Shown here: one piece after another, positions 1 to 9,438 of the stretch
Numbering within the stretch: position 1 is the first letter of the stretch
How the letters are laid out: each line of letters begins with the position of its first letter
Source: Winogradskyella undariae
Lineage (GTDB): Bacteria > Bacteroidota > Bacteroidia > Flavobacteriales > Flavobacteriaceae
Direction of reading: 5' to 3'
DNA: 64,000 nt
Assembly (NCBI RefSeq): GCF_013285155.1
Contig: NZ_JABTEL010000004.1
Location: 248,001-312,000 of the forward strand
The notes under the pieces: model-generated
Seen by the model: only the letters and a program-made list of their open reading frames with translations
Told to the model about the DNA's origin: nothing
Databases searched by the model: none
Translations under genes and position numbers: made by a program

Positions 1-73
1 TATATAAGCCTTTAAGTTATGGGATATAACAAAGATTTATATATTAAATTTACTTATAAAACCTAATGTATAT

Positions 74-436
74 CTAACTTTCAACAGCATTTGGATCTTT
101 TTCTTCAGATTTATAATAAACCCGTTTTAAGCTCTTCTTTAATAACGTAAACCTATAAATACCGATAATAAAAAATAAGATACTAAATATAATAGCTGTT
201 AGTGCTAAGTATTGAAAATTTGAAAACTCTTTAAGCTCAAACAAAGCAATAGCCCCTAATAATAAATATAGAGAAGAACGGACGTAAGATAAAAGCGTAC
301 GCTCATTAGCCAAACGTGTGCGTTCAATAGCTAAATAATCTCGCAAAATAACCTGTTGATCTGGCTTAAAATCACGCCCAAAACGTAAAAGTTTAATCTT
401 CTTTATTTTTAAAGGTGATTTTGATACTTTTTTCAT
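74..436 (-). CDS. DUF202-family small membrane protein
   Basis: 120 residues. A charged N-terminal segment is followed by the family-typical stretch RDYLAIERTRLANERTLLSY (about residues 32-51) and then two hydrophobic segments (about 53-68 and 75-95). This motif and the paired short membrane helices match DUF202 (YidH-like) inner-membrane proteins, whose function is not known. It stands alone on the minus strand and diverges from the metallo-hydrolase gene at 593. Family assignment is firm; no role can be inferred from the context. Confidence 0.8.
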   Translation of the reverse strand: MKKVSKSPLKIKKIKLLRFGRDFKPDQQVILRDYLAIERTRLANERTLLSYVRSSLYLLLGAIALFELKEFSNFQYLALTAIIFSILFFIIGIYRFTLLKKSLKRVYYKSEEKDPNAVES

Positions 437-592
437 TGCTAATTCATTTTATACATCTAAATGTAATTATTTTTAAAGTGAGTTTAAAATATGTAGGATT
501 AAATTGTTAAATAACCACTAATAAATTATCCTTTCGTCGATAAAGTTTCACGGATTTAGTAATTTGCGGAGTCTATCTCTAAATATTATATA

Positions 593-1453
593 ATGCAATT
601 ATATCCTATACAAGCTGGAAACTTTAAACTCGATGGCGGTGCCATGTTTGGTGTCGTACCAAAACCTATATGGCAGCGTACAAACCCCGCTGATAACAAT
701 AATATGATAGATATCGCTGCGCGATGTTTATTAATAGAAGATGGAGATCGACTGATCTTAGTCGATACCGGAATGGGGGACAAACAAAATGATAAATTTT
801 TTGGCTATTATTACCTCTGGGGAGATGATACCATTGATAAATCATTAGCCGCTCATGGATTTCATCGTGATGATATTACCGACGTTTTTATGACGCATCT
901 TCATTTTGATCATTGTGGTGGAAGTGTACAATGGAATAAAGACCGAACAGGTTACGAAACAGCCTTTAAAAACGCACATTATTGGAGTAATAAAGACCAT
1001 TGGAAATGGGCTACTGAACCCAATAGAAGAGAACGTGCTTCGTTTTTAAAAGAAAACATTCTACCTATGGAAGAAAGCGGCCAATTAAAATTTACCGGTC
1101 TTCCTGAAGATAAAATTCTTAAAAATTCAGCTTTAGATTTCGATCTATTCTTTGCTGACGGACATACCGACAAACAAATGATTCCGATGCTACAATACAA
1201 AGGAAAAACCATTTGTTTTATGGCAGATTTATTGCCAACCGTTGGCCATTTACCTATGCCTTTTGTAATGGGTTATGATACAAGACCTTTATTAACTCTC
1301 GATGAAAAAGAGTTATTTTTAAATATGGCTGCAGACAATAATTTTTATCTCTTTTTAGAACACGACGCTCATAACGAAATTATAACCGTTAAACATACTG
1401 AAAAAGGTGTAAGGCTTAATGAAACTTTTACTACAAACGAATTATTTATCTAA
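593..1453 (+). CDS. MBL-fold metallo-hydrolase
   Basis: 286 residues with the metallo-beta-lactamase signature THLHFDHCGG; the metal ligands are H102, H104, D106 and H107. A downstream DGHTDKQM segment and FMADLLP supply the later ligands expected of the fold. No signal peptide is visible, so it is probably cytoplasmic. The size and the N-terminal segment with DGGAMFG fit the lactonase/quorum-quenching-like branch of MBL hydrolases, but the substrate cannot be read from sequence. The S8 peptidase begins 24 bp after the stop, so the two may be cotranscribed. Confidence 0.85.
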   Translation: MQLYPIQAGNFKLDGGAMFGVVPKPIWQRTNPADNNNMIDIAARCLLIEDGDRLILVDTGMGDKQNDKFFGYYYLWGDDTIDKSLAAHGFHRDDITDVFMTHLHFDHCGGSVQWNKDRTGYETAFKNAHYWSNKDHWKWATEPNRRERASFLKENILPMEESGQLKFTGLPEDKILKNSALDFDLFFADGHTDKQMIPMLQYKGKTICFMADLLPTVGHLPMPFVMGYDTRPLLTLDEKELFLNMAADNNFYLFLEHDAHNEIITVKHTEKGVRLNETFTTNELFI

Positions 1454-1477
1454 ACAAAAAAACAATAAAAAAAACTA

Positions 1478-3085
1478 ATGAAATTTAATTACAAACCTTT
1501 AGCATACTTAAGTCTTGTTGGAACCTTATTTCTAGGTTGTGGTAGCACATCAGAAATTCTTTCTACTCCAATAGAAAATATTGATTCTTCACCTTTAAAA
1601 GTTACTGAATTAACTGATACTGAAAAGAAACATTGGGGACATTTAGACCTTGTAAAAGATACCATTCCTGGAATGAGTGTTGATAAAGCTTATACTGAAA
1701 TTATAAAAGATAAAAAAGGAACTAAAGTTATCGTTGCTGTTATCGATTCTGGTATTGATATCGATCATGAAGATTTAAGAAATGTACTTTGGACTAATGA
1801 AGATGAAATTCCTAACAACGGAATTGACGATGATAAAAATGGTTATGTAGATGATATTCATGGTTGGAATTTCTTAGGAGATGCCTACGATGAACAATTA
1901 GAAATGACTAGAATAGTTGCTTCAGGTAACACAAACAATCCTCAATTTGCTGAAGCTAAAACGGAATTAGAAGCAGGAATAGCTAAATTATCTCCTACTA
2001 AAATACGTTATGAGCAAATTTATAAAGCATTACAAGATGCTGATGCTGCATTTACAAAGCATTTTGGAACAGAAGATTATACTAATGATCAGGTTAAAGC
2101 ATTAGAAACTACAGATGAGACTTTACTACAACATAAATCAGTAGCTGCTCAGATGAATAGTTTTGGATTAGAAAGTGTGCAAGCTGCAAAAGAGGAAATA
2201 AAAGGAGCATTAGATGGTTTAGCTGAGCGTTTAAACACCAACTACAATTTGGAATTTAAAGGAAGAACAACTGGAGATAACCCAGATGATTTAGCTGATA
2301 ATCCAGGTTATGGTAACGCAAATGTAAAACCTATAAAAGAAGGTGAATCTCATGGTACACACGTTGCAGGTATTATTGCTGCAGAACGTCATAATGGTTT
2401 AGGTGTAGATGGTATTGCTAACAACGTAGAAATTATGTCTGTTAGAGCAGTACCAAATGGTGATGAATATGATAAAGATGTAGCTTTAGCTATTAGATAT
2501 GCTGTAGATAATGGTGCAAAAGTAATCAATGGAAGTTTTGGTAAATCTTTTTCTCCACATGCAGAATGGGTAAGAGATGCTATTAAATATGCTTCTGATA
2601 ATGATGTTGTATTTGTACATGCTGCGGGTAATGATAGTAAAAACGTTGATGAAGGAACTAACTTTCCTGATGATAATGTAAACTTCGAAGAAATTTCTAA
2701 CACTTACATTAGAGTCGGTTCTTTAACGTCTAAATATGGTTCTAAAATTGTTTCTGGTTTTTCTAACTACGGAAAGAAGAATGTAGATGTTTTTGCACCT
2801 GGTTCTGCTATCTATTCTACATTTCCTGATAACGATTATGCAAGTATAAGTGGAACTTCTATGGCTTCTCCTGCTGTTGCTGGTGCCGTAGCTTTAGTTC
2901 GTTCTTATTACCCTAAATTAACTGCTGCACAAGTTAAACAGGTGATCTTAGATTCTGGGTTAGCTTTAACAACTAGAGTTATTGTTGGTGGTGATGCTAC
3001 TAATATTAAGCCTTTTGCAGACTTATCTACATCAGGTAGAATTGTTAATGTTTATAACGCATTAATCATGGCTTCAAAATTATAA
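1478..3085 (+). CDS. S8 subtilisin-like peptidase, predicted lipoprotein
   Basis: 535 residues. The N-terminus has a hydrophobic segment ending in FLGC, a plausible lipobox, so the enzyme is probably an envelope-anchored lipoprotein. The subtilase triad is complete: Asp90 in AVIDSGIDIDHED, His292 in SHGTHVAG and Ser461 in SGTSMASPAVAG, with the oxyanion Asn in HAAGNDS. Asp and His are about 200 residues apart, against roughly 30-40 in a minimal subtilisin, because a charged insert fills about 125-280. It follows the MBL hydrolase by 24 bp and ends before a strong terminator hairpin. Substrates are unknown. Confidence 0.9.
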   Translation: MKFNYKPLAYLSLVGTLFLGCGSTSEILSTPIENIDSSPLKVTELTDTEKKHWGHLDLVKDTIPGMSVDKAYTEIIKDKKGTKVIVAVIDSGIDIDHEDLRNVLWTNEDEIPNNGIDDDKNGYVDDIHGWNFLGDAYDEQLEMTRIVASGNTNNPQFAEAKTELEAGIAKLSPTKIRYEQIYKALQDADAAFTKHFGTEDYTNDQVKALETTDETLLQHKSVAAQMNSFGLESVQAAKEEIKGALDGLAERLNTNYNLEFKGRTTGDNPDDLADNPGYGNANVKPIKEGESHGTHVAGIIAAERHNGLGVDGIANNVEIMSVRAVPNGDEYDKDVALAIRYAVDNGAKVINGSFGKSFSPHAEWVRDAIKYASDNDVVFVHAAGNDSKNVDEGTNFPDDNVNFEEISNTYIRVGSLTSKYGSKIVSGFSNYGKKNVDVFAPGSAIYSTFPDNDYASISGTSMASPAVAGAVALVRSYYPKLTAAQVKQVILDSGLALTTRVIVGGDATNIKPFADLSTSGRIVNVYNALIMASKL

Positions 3086-3130
3086 TTACTACTTATATTA
3101 AAATTTTTAATATAAGCATATTTTAAAAAA

Positions 3131-3165
3131 GGTTATCTTTCAAAAATCTGACAGATAACCTTTTT
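3131..3165 (+). terminator. Rho-independent terminator after S8 peptidase
   Basis: An 8-bp stem (GGTTATCT at 3131-3138 and AGATAACC at 3153-3160) with a 14-nt loop is followed by five T residues and an AT-rich tail. It lies 45 bp past the stop of the S8 peptidase gene. Confidence 0.75.
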
Positions 3166-3261
3166 ATTTAATCAAGTTTTTCAAACCTAATTTCTGAATT
3201 TTTTATAAAATAATTCTATAGGTTTATAAACTTTATGCTTACCCTAAAACATATAAATTTC

Positions 3262-5064
3262 ATGAAACATTTAATTTTTAGTCTTTTTTCAATTCTAATT
3301 TTTTGGTCTTGTAGTGTAGCGAAAACTCCTGTTGATGCTATTCAAAAATCAAGTAATTCTACAAATTGCTATTGGCAACAACATGTAGATTATTCTATGG
3401 ATATTAACATGGATGTTAACAACTATCAGTACAAAGGAAAACAGAAATTGGTGTATACCAATAACTCACCAGATGTACTAAACCGCGTATATTACCATTT
3501 ATTTTTTAATGCATTTCAACCTGGTAGCGAAATGGATGTACGTTCACGTACAATTCAAGATCCAGATCCTCGTGTTGGTGATCGTATTAGTAAACTTCAA
3601 CCTAATGAAATTGGTTTTATAAAAGTTAACAGTTTAAAACAAAACGGAACATCTATAACTTATGAAACCGTTGGTACTGTTTTAGAGGTTCAATTAGATC
3701 AACCTATTCAACCCGGTGAAAAAGTAACTTTTGATATGGATTTTGATGCACAAGTACCTGTTCAAATTCGTCGTTCTGGACGTAATAACAAAGAAGGTGT
3801 TGCTTTATCTATGGCGCAATGGTATCCTAAATTAGCTGAATATGATACGGAAGGGTGGCATGCTGATCCTTACATAGGAAGAGAGTTTCATGGTGTTTGG
3901 GGTGATTTTGATGTAAAATTAACAATCGATAAAGATTATGTTGTTGGTGGTACCGGATATCTTCAAGGAGAACCTGTTATAAAATCGAATTTAAAAACAC
4001 TACATTTTAAAGCTCCAAAAGTGCACGATTTTACTTGGGCAGCAGATCCTGATTTTATTCACGATACATATAAAATGTCTAATGGTACAATTTTAAACTT
4101 CTATTATAAAAAAGATTTAGAACAAAAATATCTTGATAATTGGAAGAAATTACAAGCAGACACCGCAGAATTAATGGAGTTTTATAATGAAGCTGTTGGT
4201 GAATATCCTTACGAGCAATATTCTGTTATACAAGGTGGAGATGGCGGAATGGAATATGCTATGAGCACTTTAATTACCGGACAACGTAGTTATGGTAGCT
4301 TATTGGGTGTTACTGCACATGAGTTGGCACATACTTGGTTTCAGTTTTTATTAGCAAGTAATGAATCTAAACATGAGTGGATGGACGAAGGTTTTACAAC
4401 GTATATTTCTACTTTAGCAATGCAAATTTTTAAAGATGAAAAAAGTGAAAATCCTTTAGCGAGAACCTATGCTGGTTACATTGCTTTAGCAAATTCTGGT
4501 ATAGAACAACCTTTAACCACACACTCGGATCGTTATAAATTTAACCAAGCTTATGGAGCTGCTGCTTATAATAAAGGTGCTGTGCTTTTAGCGCAATTAG
4601 GATATGTTATTGGTGAAGAAAACTTAAACAAAACTATTAAAAAATACTTTGAAGATTTTAAGTTTAAACATCCACAGCCTTTAGATGTCGTTAGAACTGC
4701 AGAACGTATTACTGATTTTGAATTAGATTGGTATTTTACAGACTTTGCACAAACAACTAATACTATTGATTATGGAGTTAATAAAGTGGAAGGAAAAACA
4801 ATTACTTTAGAGCGTATTGGTTTAATGCCAATGCCTATAGATCTTTCTGTAACTTATACAGACGGAACTACCGAAGATTTTTACATTCCTTTACAAATGA
4901 TGCGTGGAGAAAAGCCAACCTCAGCAACTATTATTAATGATTGGGCCTGGGCAATGCCAACATACTCTTTTGATGCTAAAAAAGCCGTAAAATCGGTTGA
5001 GATTGATGCTTCTCAGATGATGGCAGATATTGATAGAGGAAACAATGTATTTACTTTAGAGTAA
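3262..5064 (+). CDS. M1-family metallopeptidase, predicted lipoprotein
   Basis: 600 residues from the ATG at 3262. An upstream in-frame ATG at 3235 would put nine extra residues before the signal sequence, so the later start is preferred. The signal region ends in FWSC, a probable lipobox. The zinc motif HELAH is followed 18 residues later by E in WMDEGFTTY, the HExxH-(18)-E pattern of gluzincins. The preceding GGDGGMEYAM resembles the GxMEN exopeptidase motif of M1 aminopeptidases. It probably trims peptides in the periplasm or at the outer surface. It has its own terminator and no obvious operon partner. Confidence 0.88.
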   Translation: MKHLIFSLFSILIFWSCSVAKTPVDAIQKSSNSTNCYWQQHVDYSMDINMDVNNYQYKGKQKLVYTNNSPDVLNRVYYHLFFNAFQPGSEMDVRSRTIQDPDPRVGDRISKLQPNEIGFIKVNSLKQNGTSITYETVGTVLEVQLDQPIQPGEKVTFDMDFDAQVPVQIRRSGRNNKEGVALSMAQWYPKLAEYDTEGWHADPYIGREFHGVWGDFDVKLTIDKDYVVGGTGYLQGEPVIKSNLKTLHFKAPKVHDFTWAADPDFIHDTYKMSNGTILNFYYKKDLEQKYLDNWKKLQADTAELMEFYNEAVGEYPYEQYSVIQGGDGGMEYAMSTLITGQRSYGSLLGVTAHELAHTWFQFLLASNESKHEWMDEGFTTYISTLAMQIFKDEKSENPLARTYAGYIALANSGIEQPLTTHSDRYKFNQAYGAAAYNKGAVLLAQLGYVIGEENLNKTIKKYFEDFKFKHPQPLDVVRTAERITDFELDWYFTDFAQTTNTIDYGVNKVEGKTITLERIGLMPMPIDLSVTYTDGTTEDFYIPLQMMRGEKPTSATIINDWAWAMPTYSFDAKKAVKSVEIDASQMMADIDRGNNVFTLE

Positions 5065-5091
5065 AACCATAATAATCTTAAATAAAAAAAG

Positions 5092-5119
5092 AGCACAACC
5101 ATTGGGTTGTGCTTTTTTT
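5092..5119 (+). terminator. Bidirectional terminator between convergent genes
   Basis: A 9-bp perfect stem (AGCACAACC at 5092-5100 and GGTTGTGCT at 5105-5113) with an ATTG loop is flanked by an A-run on the left and a T-run on the right. It can serve both the M1 peptidase gene and the convergent minus-strand gene ending at 5140. Confidence 0.85.
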
Positions 5120-5139
5120 ATTTTTTATAAATCTTTAGC

Positions 5140-7134
5140 TTAAAAGCGTTTTTTAAATACCACATCTTCATTATAATCATAGATACGCCAAGTACCATTT
5201 TGTTGATCTCTTTTATAACTTCCTTTAATTTTTAACTTTCCATTACTATAATATTCTAAGTAATCTCCGTGTTTTAATCCATTTTTGAGTTCAACAGAAA
5301 ATCTAATTTTACCATTGTAATATTTCTTTTCAAACTGTTTAGCGGTTAAATCTGAAGGAAAGATTTCTTTAATAGTAAAAATGGTGGCTTTATTTATGGT
5401 CTCTTCTGTTATTTCTACTTCATTTTTTGTTTGATTTCCCTTAGTCTTAGACGATGAATCTGTAAATGAATATTTAGTTTTTACAGTTTCGGGATCCTCA
5501 TAGTCTACAACTAATTTGGTTTCAAAAAGATCATCTTCTGATTTTAATTGAATCCCTATTTGAGAAAAACAGATAAAATAATCCTTGTTATCGCTCAATT
5601 CTTTTCTTGTAGTGGCATCTAAAAAGTTATAAGCACTATTGTATAAATTTGGTGCATTGATGTATGCAAAAACATTTGATCTGCTATCAAAATTATTATC
5701 GAAATCTTCAAAAGATTCAAAATTTGCTAGTGTATCTTCATTAATATAACTGGTAATTATACTCTTTAATGTATTTGGATGATTACTAAAAACAACATAA
5801 TCATCAATAATTGTAAAATAAGGTTTGTCAATTTCTTTAAATAAATCGCCTAATAAGATTTTGAAAAACCCTTTAATATCCATAAAATTAATGGTGTGTC
5901 CTTTGTAACTAACTTCTTTAAATTTTACTGGACTTCGTCGTCGTATTTGTTCTAAAATAAAATCTAAGTTCTTTTTAGCATCATCGATATCTGTTGTTTT
6001 TAATATAAATGCAACATCTTTTTTAGAGTCAGTAACTGTAGAGTGTAACTGAATTAAAGCGATTTCATCATCTACCCAACTTACAAAATTCTTCTTTAAA
6101 TCTATTTTTAAGAAGTTTTCTATTTGCTCTGTACCGTCTAAATAACTTTTAAATTCTTCTGGTTTTTCTTTTAATACATTTTCGAAATTGGTGTAAAATT
6201 TTTCAAAACTATCAAAAGTAAAACTTAAATAAAGTGCCGTTTGTTTTGGTGCTATTTCTGCAATTTTTCTAGAACTGTGACCAGAATTCTGAAGCGATTT
6301 TAAATATAAACTTACCGCTTCATCATAATTGGTAATTCCATTTGCTGTAATAGTGTTATCATCGACATCAAAATTAAATCCACTAAAATGTAAACTATTA
6401 CTTAGTGTTTTTGTTAAGGCACCAGAATCATTAGAAAAAACTTTTAAATACTCATCTAGATATTTATACTGCACATACAACCTAAACATATCGCCATAAC
6501 CAACTTCTTTTTCTACTTCAATAAAATCAAGGTTTCTCCCTATTTTTGGTTCTTTATACTGATCTATAGAGGCTTCGACTAAAGTATGCACATAAGACGC
6601 TATCATTTGGTTTTTAATAAAACTGATATGTAGAGTTTCGCGTTTTATAACATCATAAACTTCTATAATCTCTTGGTTATGATATTTACGTTTGCTTATC
6701 TTATAATTACTATTGGTAAACGTGTTTAAGTGATTCTTTAAAATATTTAATTTTGCTATTTTCTGTAAATCTACAACATAGAAAAAATCATATTTCTTAG
6801 GTTTATAAACGTGTGCAGATATTAAAATTTCTCTATTTCCTATTCTATCGAAAACACTTTTTTCCTGTTTAAAAATCGTATCAATTTTATTAAGGCTTTC
6901 TGCTAATTCATTAAAATAAGAATTGGTATTAAGGTGATTCCATATATCACTTTTACTAACTTCATTCCAATTATCTATGGGATCTTGGGTTTCTATGATA
7001 TAAACCGCATCTTCTGGAACCAAGTATATGGACTTTAAATTATCGTTGTTATCGATATAAAAAGTGTAAAATGAGTATAATAAAAAACTAATAAGGACTA
7101 AGAGTATAACAAACAGAGATTTCCTTTTTGTCAT
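5140..7134 (-). CDS. Membrane-anchored protein of unknown function with C-terminal MORN/YwqK-like repeats
   Basis: 664 residues. One hydrophobic segment at about 7-25 anchors a long exported domain. The bulk (about 40-560) is not recognised beyond a resemblance to DUF3352-type proteins of Bacteroidota. The last 60 residues contain two MORN-type repeats (GLKHGDYLEYYSNGKLKIKG and RDQQNGTWRIYDYNEDV), the pattern found in proteins annotated as YwqK-family. A TATTTTTG -7 element lies about 40 bp upstream. The gene diverges from rnpA. Function unknown; the C-terminal tail is the only clear homology. Confidence 0.75.
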   Translation of the reverse strand: MTKRKSLFVILLVLISFLLYSFYTFYIDNNDNLKSIYLVPEDAVYIIETQDPIDNWNEVSKSDIWNHLNTNSYFNELAESLNKIDTIFKQEKSVFDRIGNREILISAHVYKPKKYDFFYVVDLQKIAKLNILKNHLNTFTNSNYKISKRKYHNQEIIEVYDVIKRETLHISFIKNQMIASYVHTLVEASIDQYKEPKIGRNLDFIEVEKEVGYGDMFRLYVQYKYLDEYLKVFSNDSGALTKTLSNSLHFSGFNFDVDDNTITANGITNYDEAVSLYLKSLQNSGHSSRKIAEIAPKQTALYLSFTFDSFEKFYTNFENVLKEKPEEFKSYLDGTEQIENFLKIDLKKNFVSWVDDEIALIQLHSTVTDSKKDVAFILKTTDIDDAKKNLDFILEQIRRRSPVKFKEVSYKGHTINFMDIKGFFKILLGDLFKEIDKPYFTIIDDYVVFSNHPNTLKSIITSYINEDTLANFESFEDFDNNFDSRSNVFAYINAPNLYNSAYNFLDATTRKELSDNKDYFICFSQIGIQLKSEDDLFETKLVVDYEDPETVKTKYSFTDSSSKTKGNQTKNEVEITEETINKATIFTIKEIFPSDLTAKQFEKKYYNGKIRFSVELKNGLKHGDYLEYYSNGKLKIKGSYKRDQQNGTWRIYDYNEDVVFKKRF

Positions 7135-7174
7135 TGGGTGGTGTATTTGAATTAAAGTGAATAAATCTTCACCA

Positions 7175-7182
7175 CAAAAATA
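7175..7182 (-). promoter_or_regulatory. Candidate -7 element for the MORN-tailed protein gene
   Basis: Minus-strand TATTTTTG matches TAnnTTTG exactly and lies 41 bp upstream of the ATG at 7134. No convincing -33 TTG was found. Confidence 0.4.
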
Positions 7183-7335
7183 ACTTAATATTATGGTAAA
7201 AAAACGACGATGAAAATTTAGACCTTCATTTTCAATAATCTTAAAATTTTGAGACTAAAGCTTTAGTATTGCTAAGATTTAAACTTACTTTGTTAAATTA
7301 ATTTTAAAGCTTTAAAAAAAGCATAATTTCTTAGA

Positions 7336-7746
7336 ATGCCTTTTAAATACTCGCAAAAAGATAAACTTAAAAGTAAAAAGCTTATTGAAGCGCTATTTAC
7401 TAATGGAAAGGTTATTACAGCTTATCCGTTACGACTTGTATATATTAAAACAGAATTTGAAGATGGTTCTCAATTAAAAACTGGTGTTTCTGTAAGCAAA
7501 CGTTTACATAAAACAGCCGTTTCTAGAAACCAAATAAAACGATTATTACGCGAAGCTTATCGTCTTAATAAACCGTTATACTTTAACAATAGTTCTAATT
7601 CTTATGCGTTTATGATTTTGTACCTTAGTAAAGATGGTACTACTTTTGATAAAGTAAATAAGAATATCAATACTTTATTTAAAAAATTCTTAGTTCAAAA
7701 TGAGCCTTTGGTTGAAAAATCAGAGTCTAATACTTCTGAAACATGA
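7336..7746 (+). CDS. rnpA: Ribonuclease P protein component
   Basis: 136 residues. It begins with the usual KLKSKKLIEALFTNGK region and has the family signature SRNQIKRLLREAYRL (about 72-86), the basic helix that contacts RNase P RNA, preceded by GVSVSKRLHKTAVS. The protein supports 5' maturation of tRNA. Its stop overlaps the ATG of the S41 protease by 4 nt (ATGA), so the two are translationally coupled. rpmH is not adjacent here, unlike in many other phyla. Confidence 0.93.
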   Translation: MPFKYSQKDKLKSKKLIEALFTNGKVITAYPLRLVYIKTEFEDGSQLKTGVSVSKRLHKTAVSRNQIKRLLREAYRLNKPLYFNNSSNSYAFMILYLSKDGTTFDKVNKNINTLFKKFLVQNEPLVEKSESNTSET

Positions 7747-9377
7747 AAAAATTTCTTCATAAAAAAATAATAATTCCTGCAATAGCTGTGCTTATATTTT
7801 TTGGTACCACAGCTTTTAAAAATGACTTTTTCGAAATTGCAAAACAAATCGAAATTTTCACCACACTTTTTAAGGAAATCAACATGAATTACGTTGATGA
7901 TACCAATCCTGGAGACTTAATGGATACAGCTATTAAAAGTATGTTAGACGATTTAGACCCTTACACTCAATTTTATAACGAACAAGACGTAGAAGCCGCT
8001 AGAATTAATAATGCAGGTGATTATACAGGTATTGGTGCAAAAATACTCACCCTACATGATAAATTGGTTATTGTAGAGCCTTACAAAGGTTATGCTGCAG
8101 ATAAAGCCGGACTTAAAGCTGGTGATGAAATTATAAAAGTTGATAAAGTTATTGTAGCAGATTTTAAAGACGATGCAGCAAACTTATTACAAGGTGCTGC
8201 TGGTACTGAAGTTTCTGTCACTTACAAAAGACAAGGTAAAACAGAAACTGTAAATATTATTAGAGAATCTTTAGAAATCAAGGCAGTTCCGTATTATTCT
8301 ATGATCGATGAAAAAACAGGGTATGTTGTTCTTAGAAAATTTAATAATAAAGCTTCATCTGAAACCATAAAAGCTATTAAAGCTTTAAAAAATCAAGGGG
8401 CTACAAAATTAGTTTTAGATTTAAGAGGAAACCCAGGCGGCTTATTAAACGAAGCTGTTAACGTCACCAACATTTTTGTACCAAAAGATCAACTAGTAGT
8501 TACCACAAAATCGAAGGTTAAAAAGTATAATAAAACCTATTATACACAACATGAACCTGTAGATACGCAAATACCATTAGTGGTTTTAATAGATGGAAAA
8601 AGTGCCTCTGCAAGTGAGATTGTTTCGGGTGCTTTACAAGATATGGATCGTGCTGTAGTTGTGGGTACTCGTAGTTTTGGTAAAGGTTTAGTTCAACGTC
8701 CTAAAGCCCTAATTTATGGGACACAAATGAAGATTACAATATCTAGATATTACACACCATCAGGACGCTGTATTCAGGCTTTAGATTATTGGAATCGTGA
8801 TGAAAATGGAAATGCAACCCGAACAAAACAAGAAAATTACAATGCCTTTAAAACTAAAAATGGACGTAATGTTTTTGATGGAGGTGGAGTAGAACCTGAT
8901 GTTGAAGTAGAATTTGCTAAGCACACACCAATTACAAAAGCAATATCTAACGAAAATTTAATATTCGATTTTGCAACCGATTATTATTACAATCATAAAG
9001 TTGAAGATTTAAAAAACTTTGAGCTTTCAGATTCAGACTTTAAAAAATTTAAAAATTATATAAAGTCAAGTGAATTTAATTTTGAAACTAAAACAGAAAA
9101 AGCATTACAAAATGCTATTTTAATAGCTGAAGATGAAGGTCTTAATAATGTTATAGAATCTGATTATAACAATTTAACTCAAACTTTAAAAGCCTATAAA
9201 TCTAACGCTATAGACAACAATAAAAAGCAATTAAATTCACTATTAACAGACGAAATTATTAAGCGTTATTTTTATAGTGAAGGCTTATATACTTATTACA
9301 CCGCTAACAATTCAGAAATAAAAAAAGCTTTAAATATTCTAAATAATCCTACTCAGTACGCTAGCATTTTGAGATAG
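7743..9377 (+). CDS. S41-family C-terminal processing peptidase
   Basis: 544 residues. An N-terminal hydrophobic segment (about 9-25) exports or anchors it. A PDZ domain follows (about 85-170, with GIGAKI and AGLKAGDEI), then the S41 catalytic core. The Ser-Lys dyad is Ser289 in KSASASEIV and Lys314 in SFGKGLVQ, with the usual 25-residue spacing. The remaining C-terminal part (about 400-544) resembles the extension found in flavobacterial CtpA-like proteins. It probably cleaves periplasmic proteins from their C-termini. The gene overlaps rnpA by 4 nt. Confidence 0.92.
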   Translation: MKKFLHKKIIIPAIAVLIFFGTTAFKNDFFEIAKQIEIFTTLFKEINMNYVDDTNPGDLMDTAIKSMLDDLDPYTQFYNEQDVEAARINNAGDYTGIGAKILTLHDKLVIVEPYKGYAADKAGLKAGDEIIKVDKVIVADFKDDAANLLQGAAGTEVSVTYKRQGKTETVNIIRESLEIKAVPYYSMIDEKTGYVVLRKFNNKASSETIKAIKALKNQGATKLVLDLRGNPGGLLNEAVNVTNIFVPKDQLVVTTKSKVKKYNKTYYTQHEPVDTQIPLVVLIDGKSASASEIVSGALQDMDRAVVVGTRSFGKGLVQRPKALIYGTQMKITISRYYTPSGRCIQALDYWNRDENGNATRTKQENYNAFKTKNGRNVFDGGGVEPDVEVEFAKHTPITKAISNENLIFDFATDYYYNHKVEDLKNFELSDSDFKKFKNYIKSSEFNFETKTEKALQNAILIAEDEGLNNVIESDYNNLTQTLKAYKSNAIDNNKKQLNSLLTDEIIKRYFYSEGLYTYYTANNSEIKKALNILNNPTQYASILR

Positions 9378-9438
9378 AACTTAATTTTTTTATATTTAAC
9401 GTTATTAACATTTTCTGGACATACGAAAATTAGAATCA

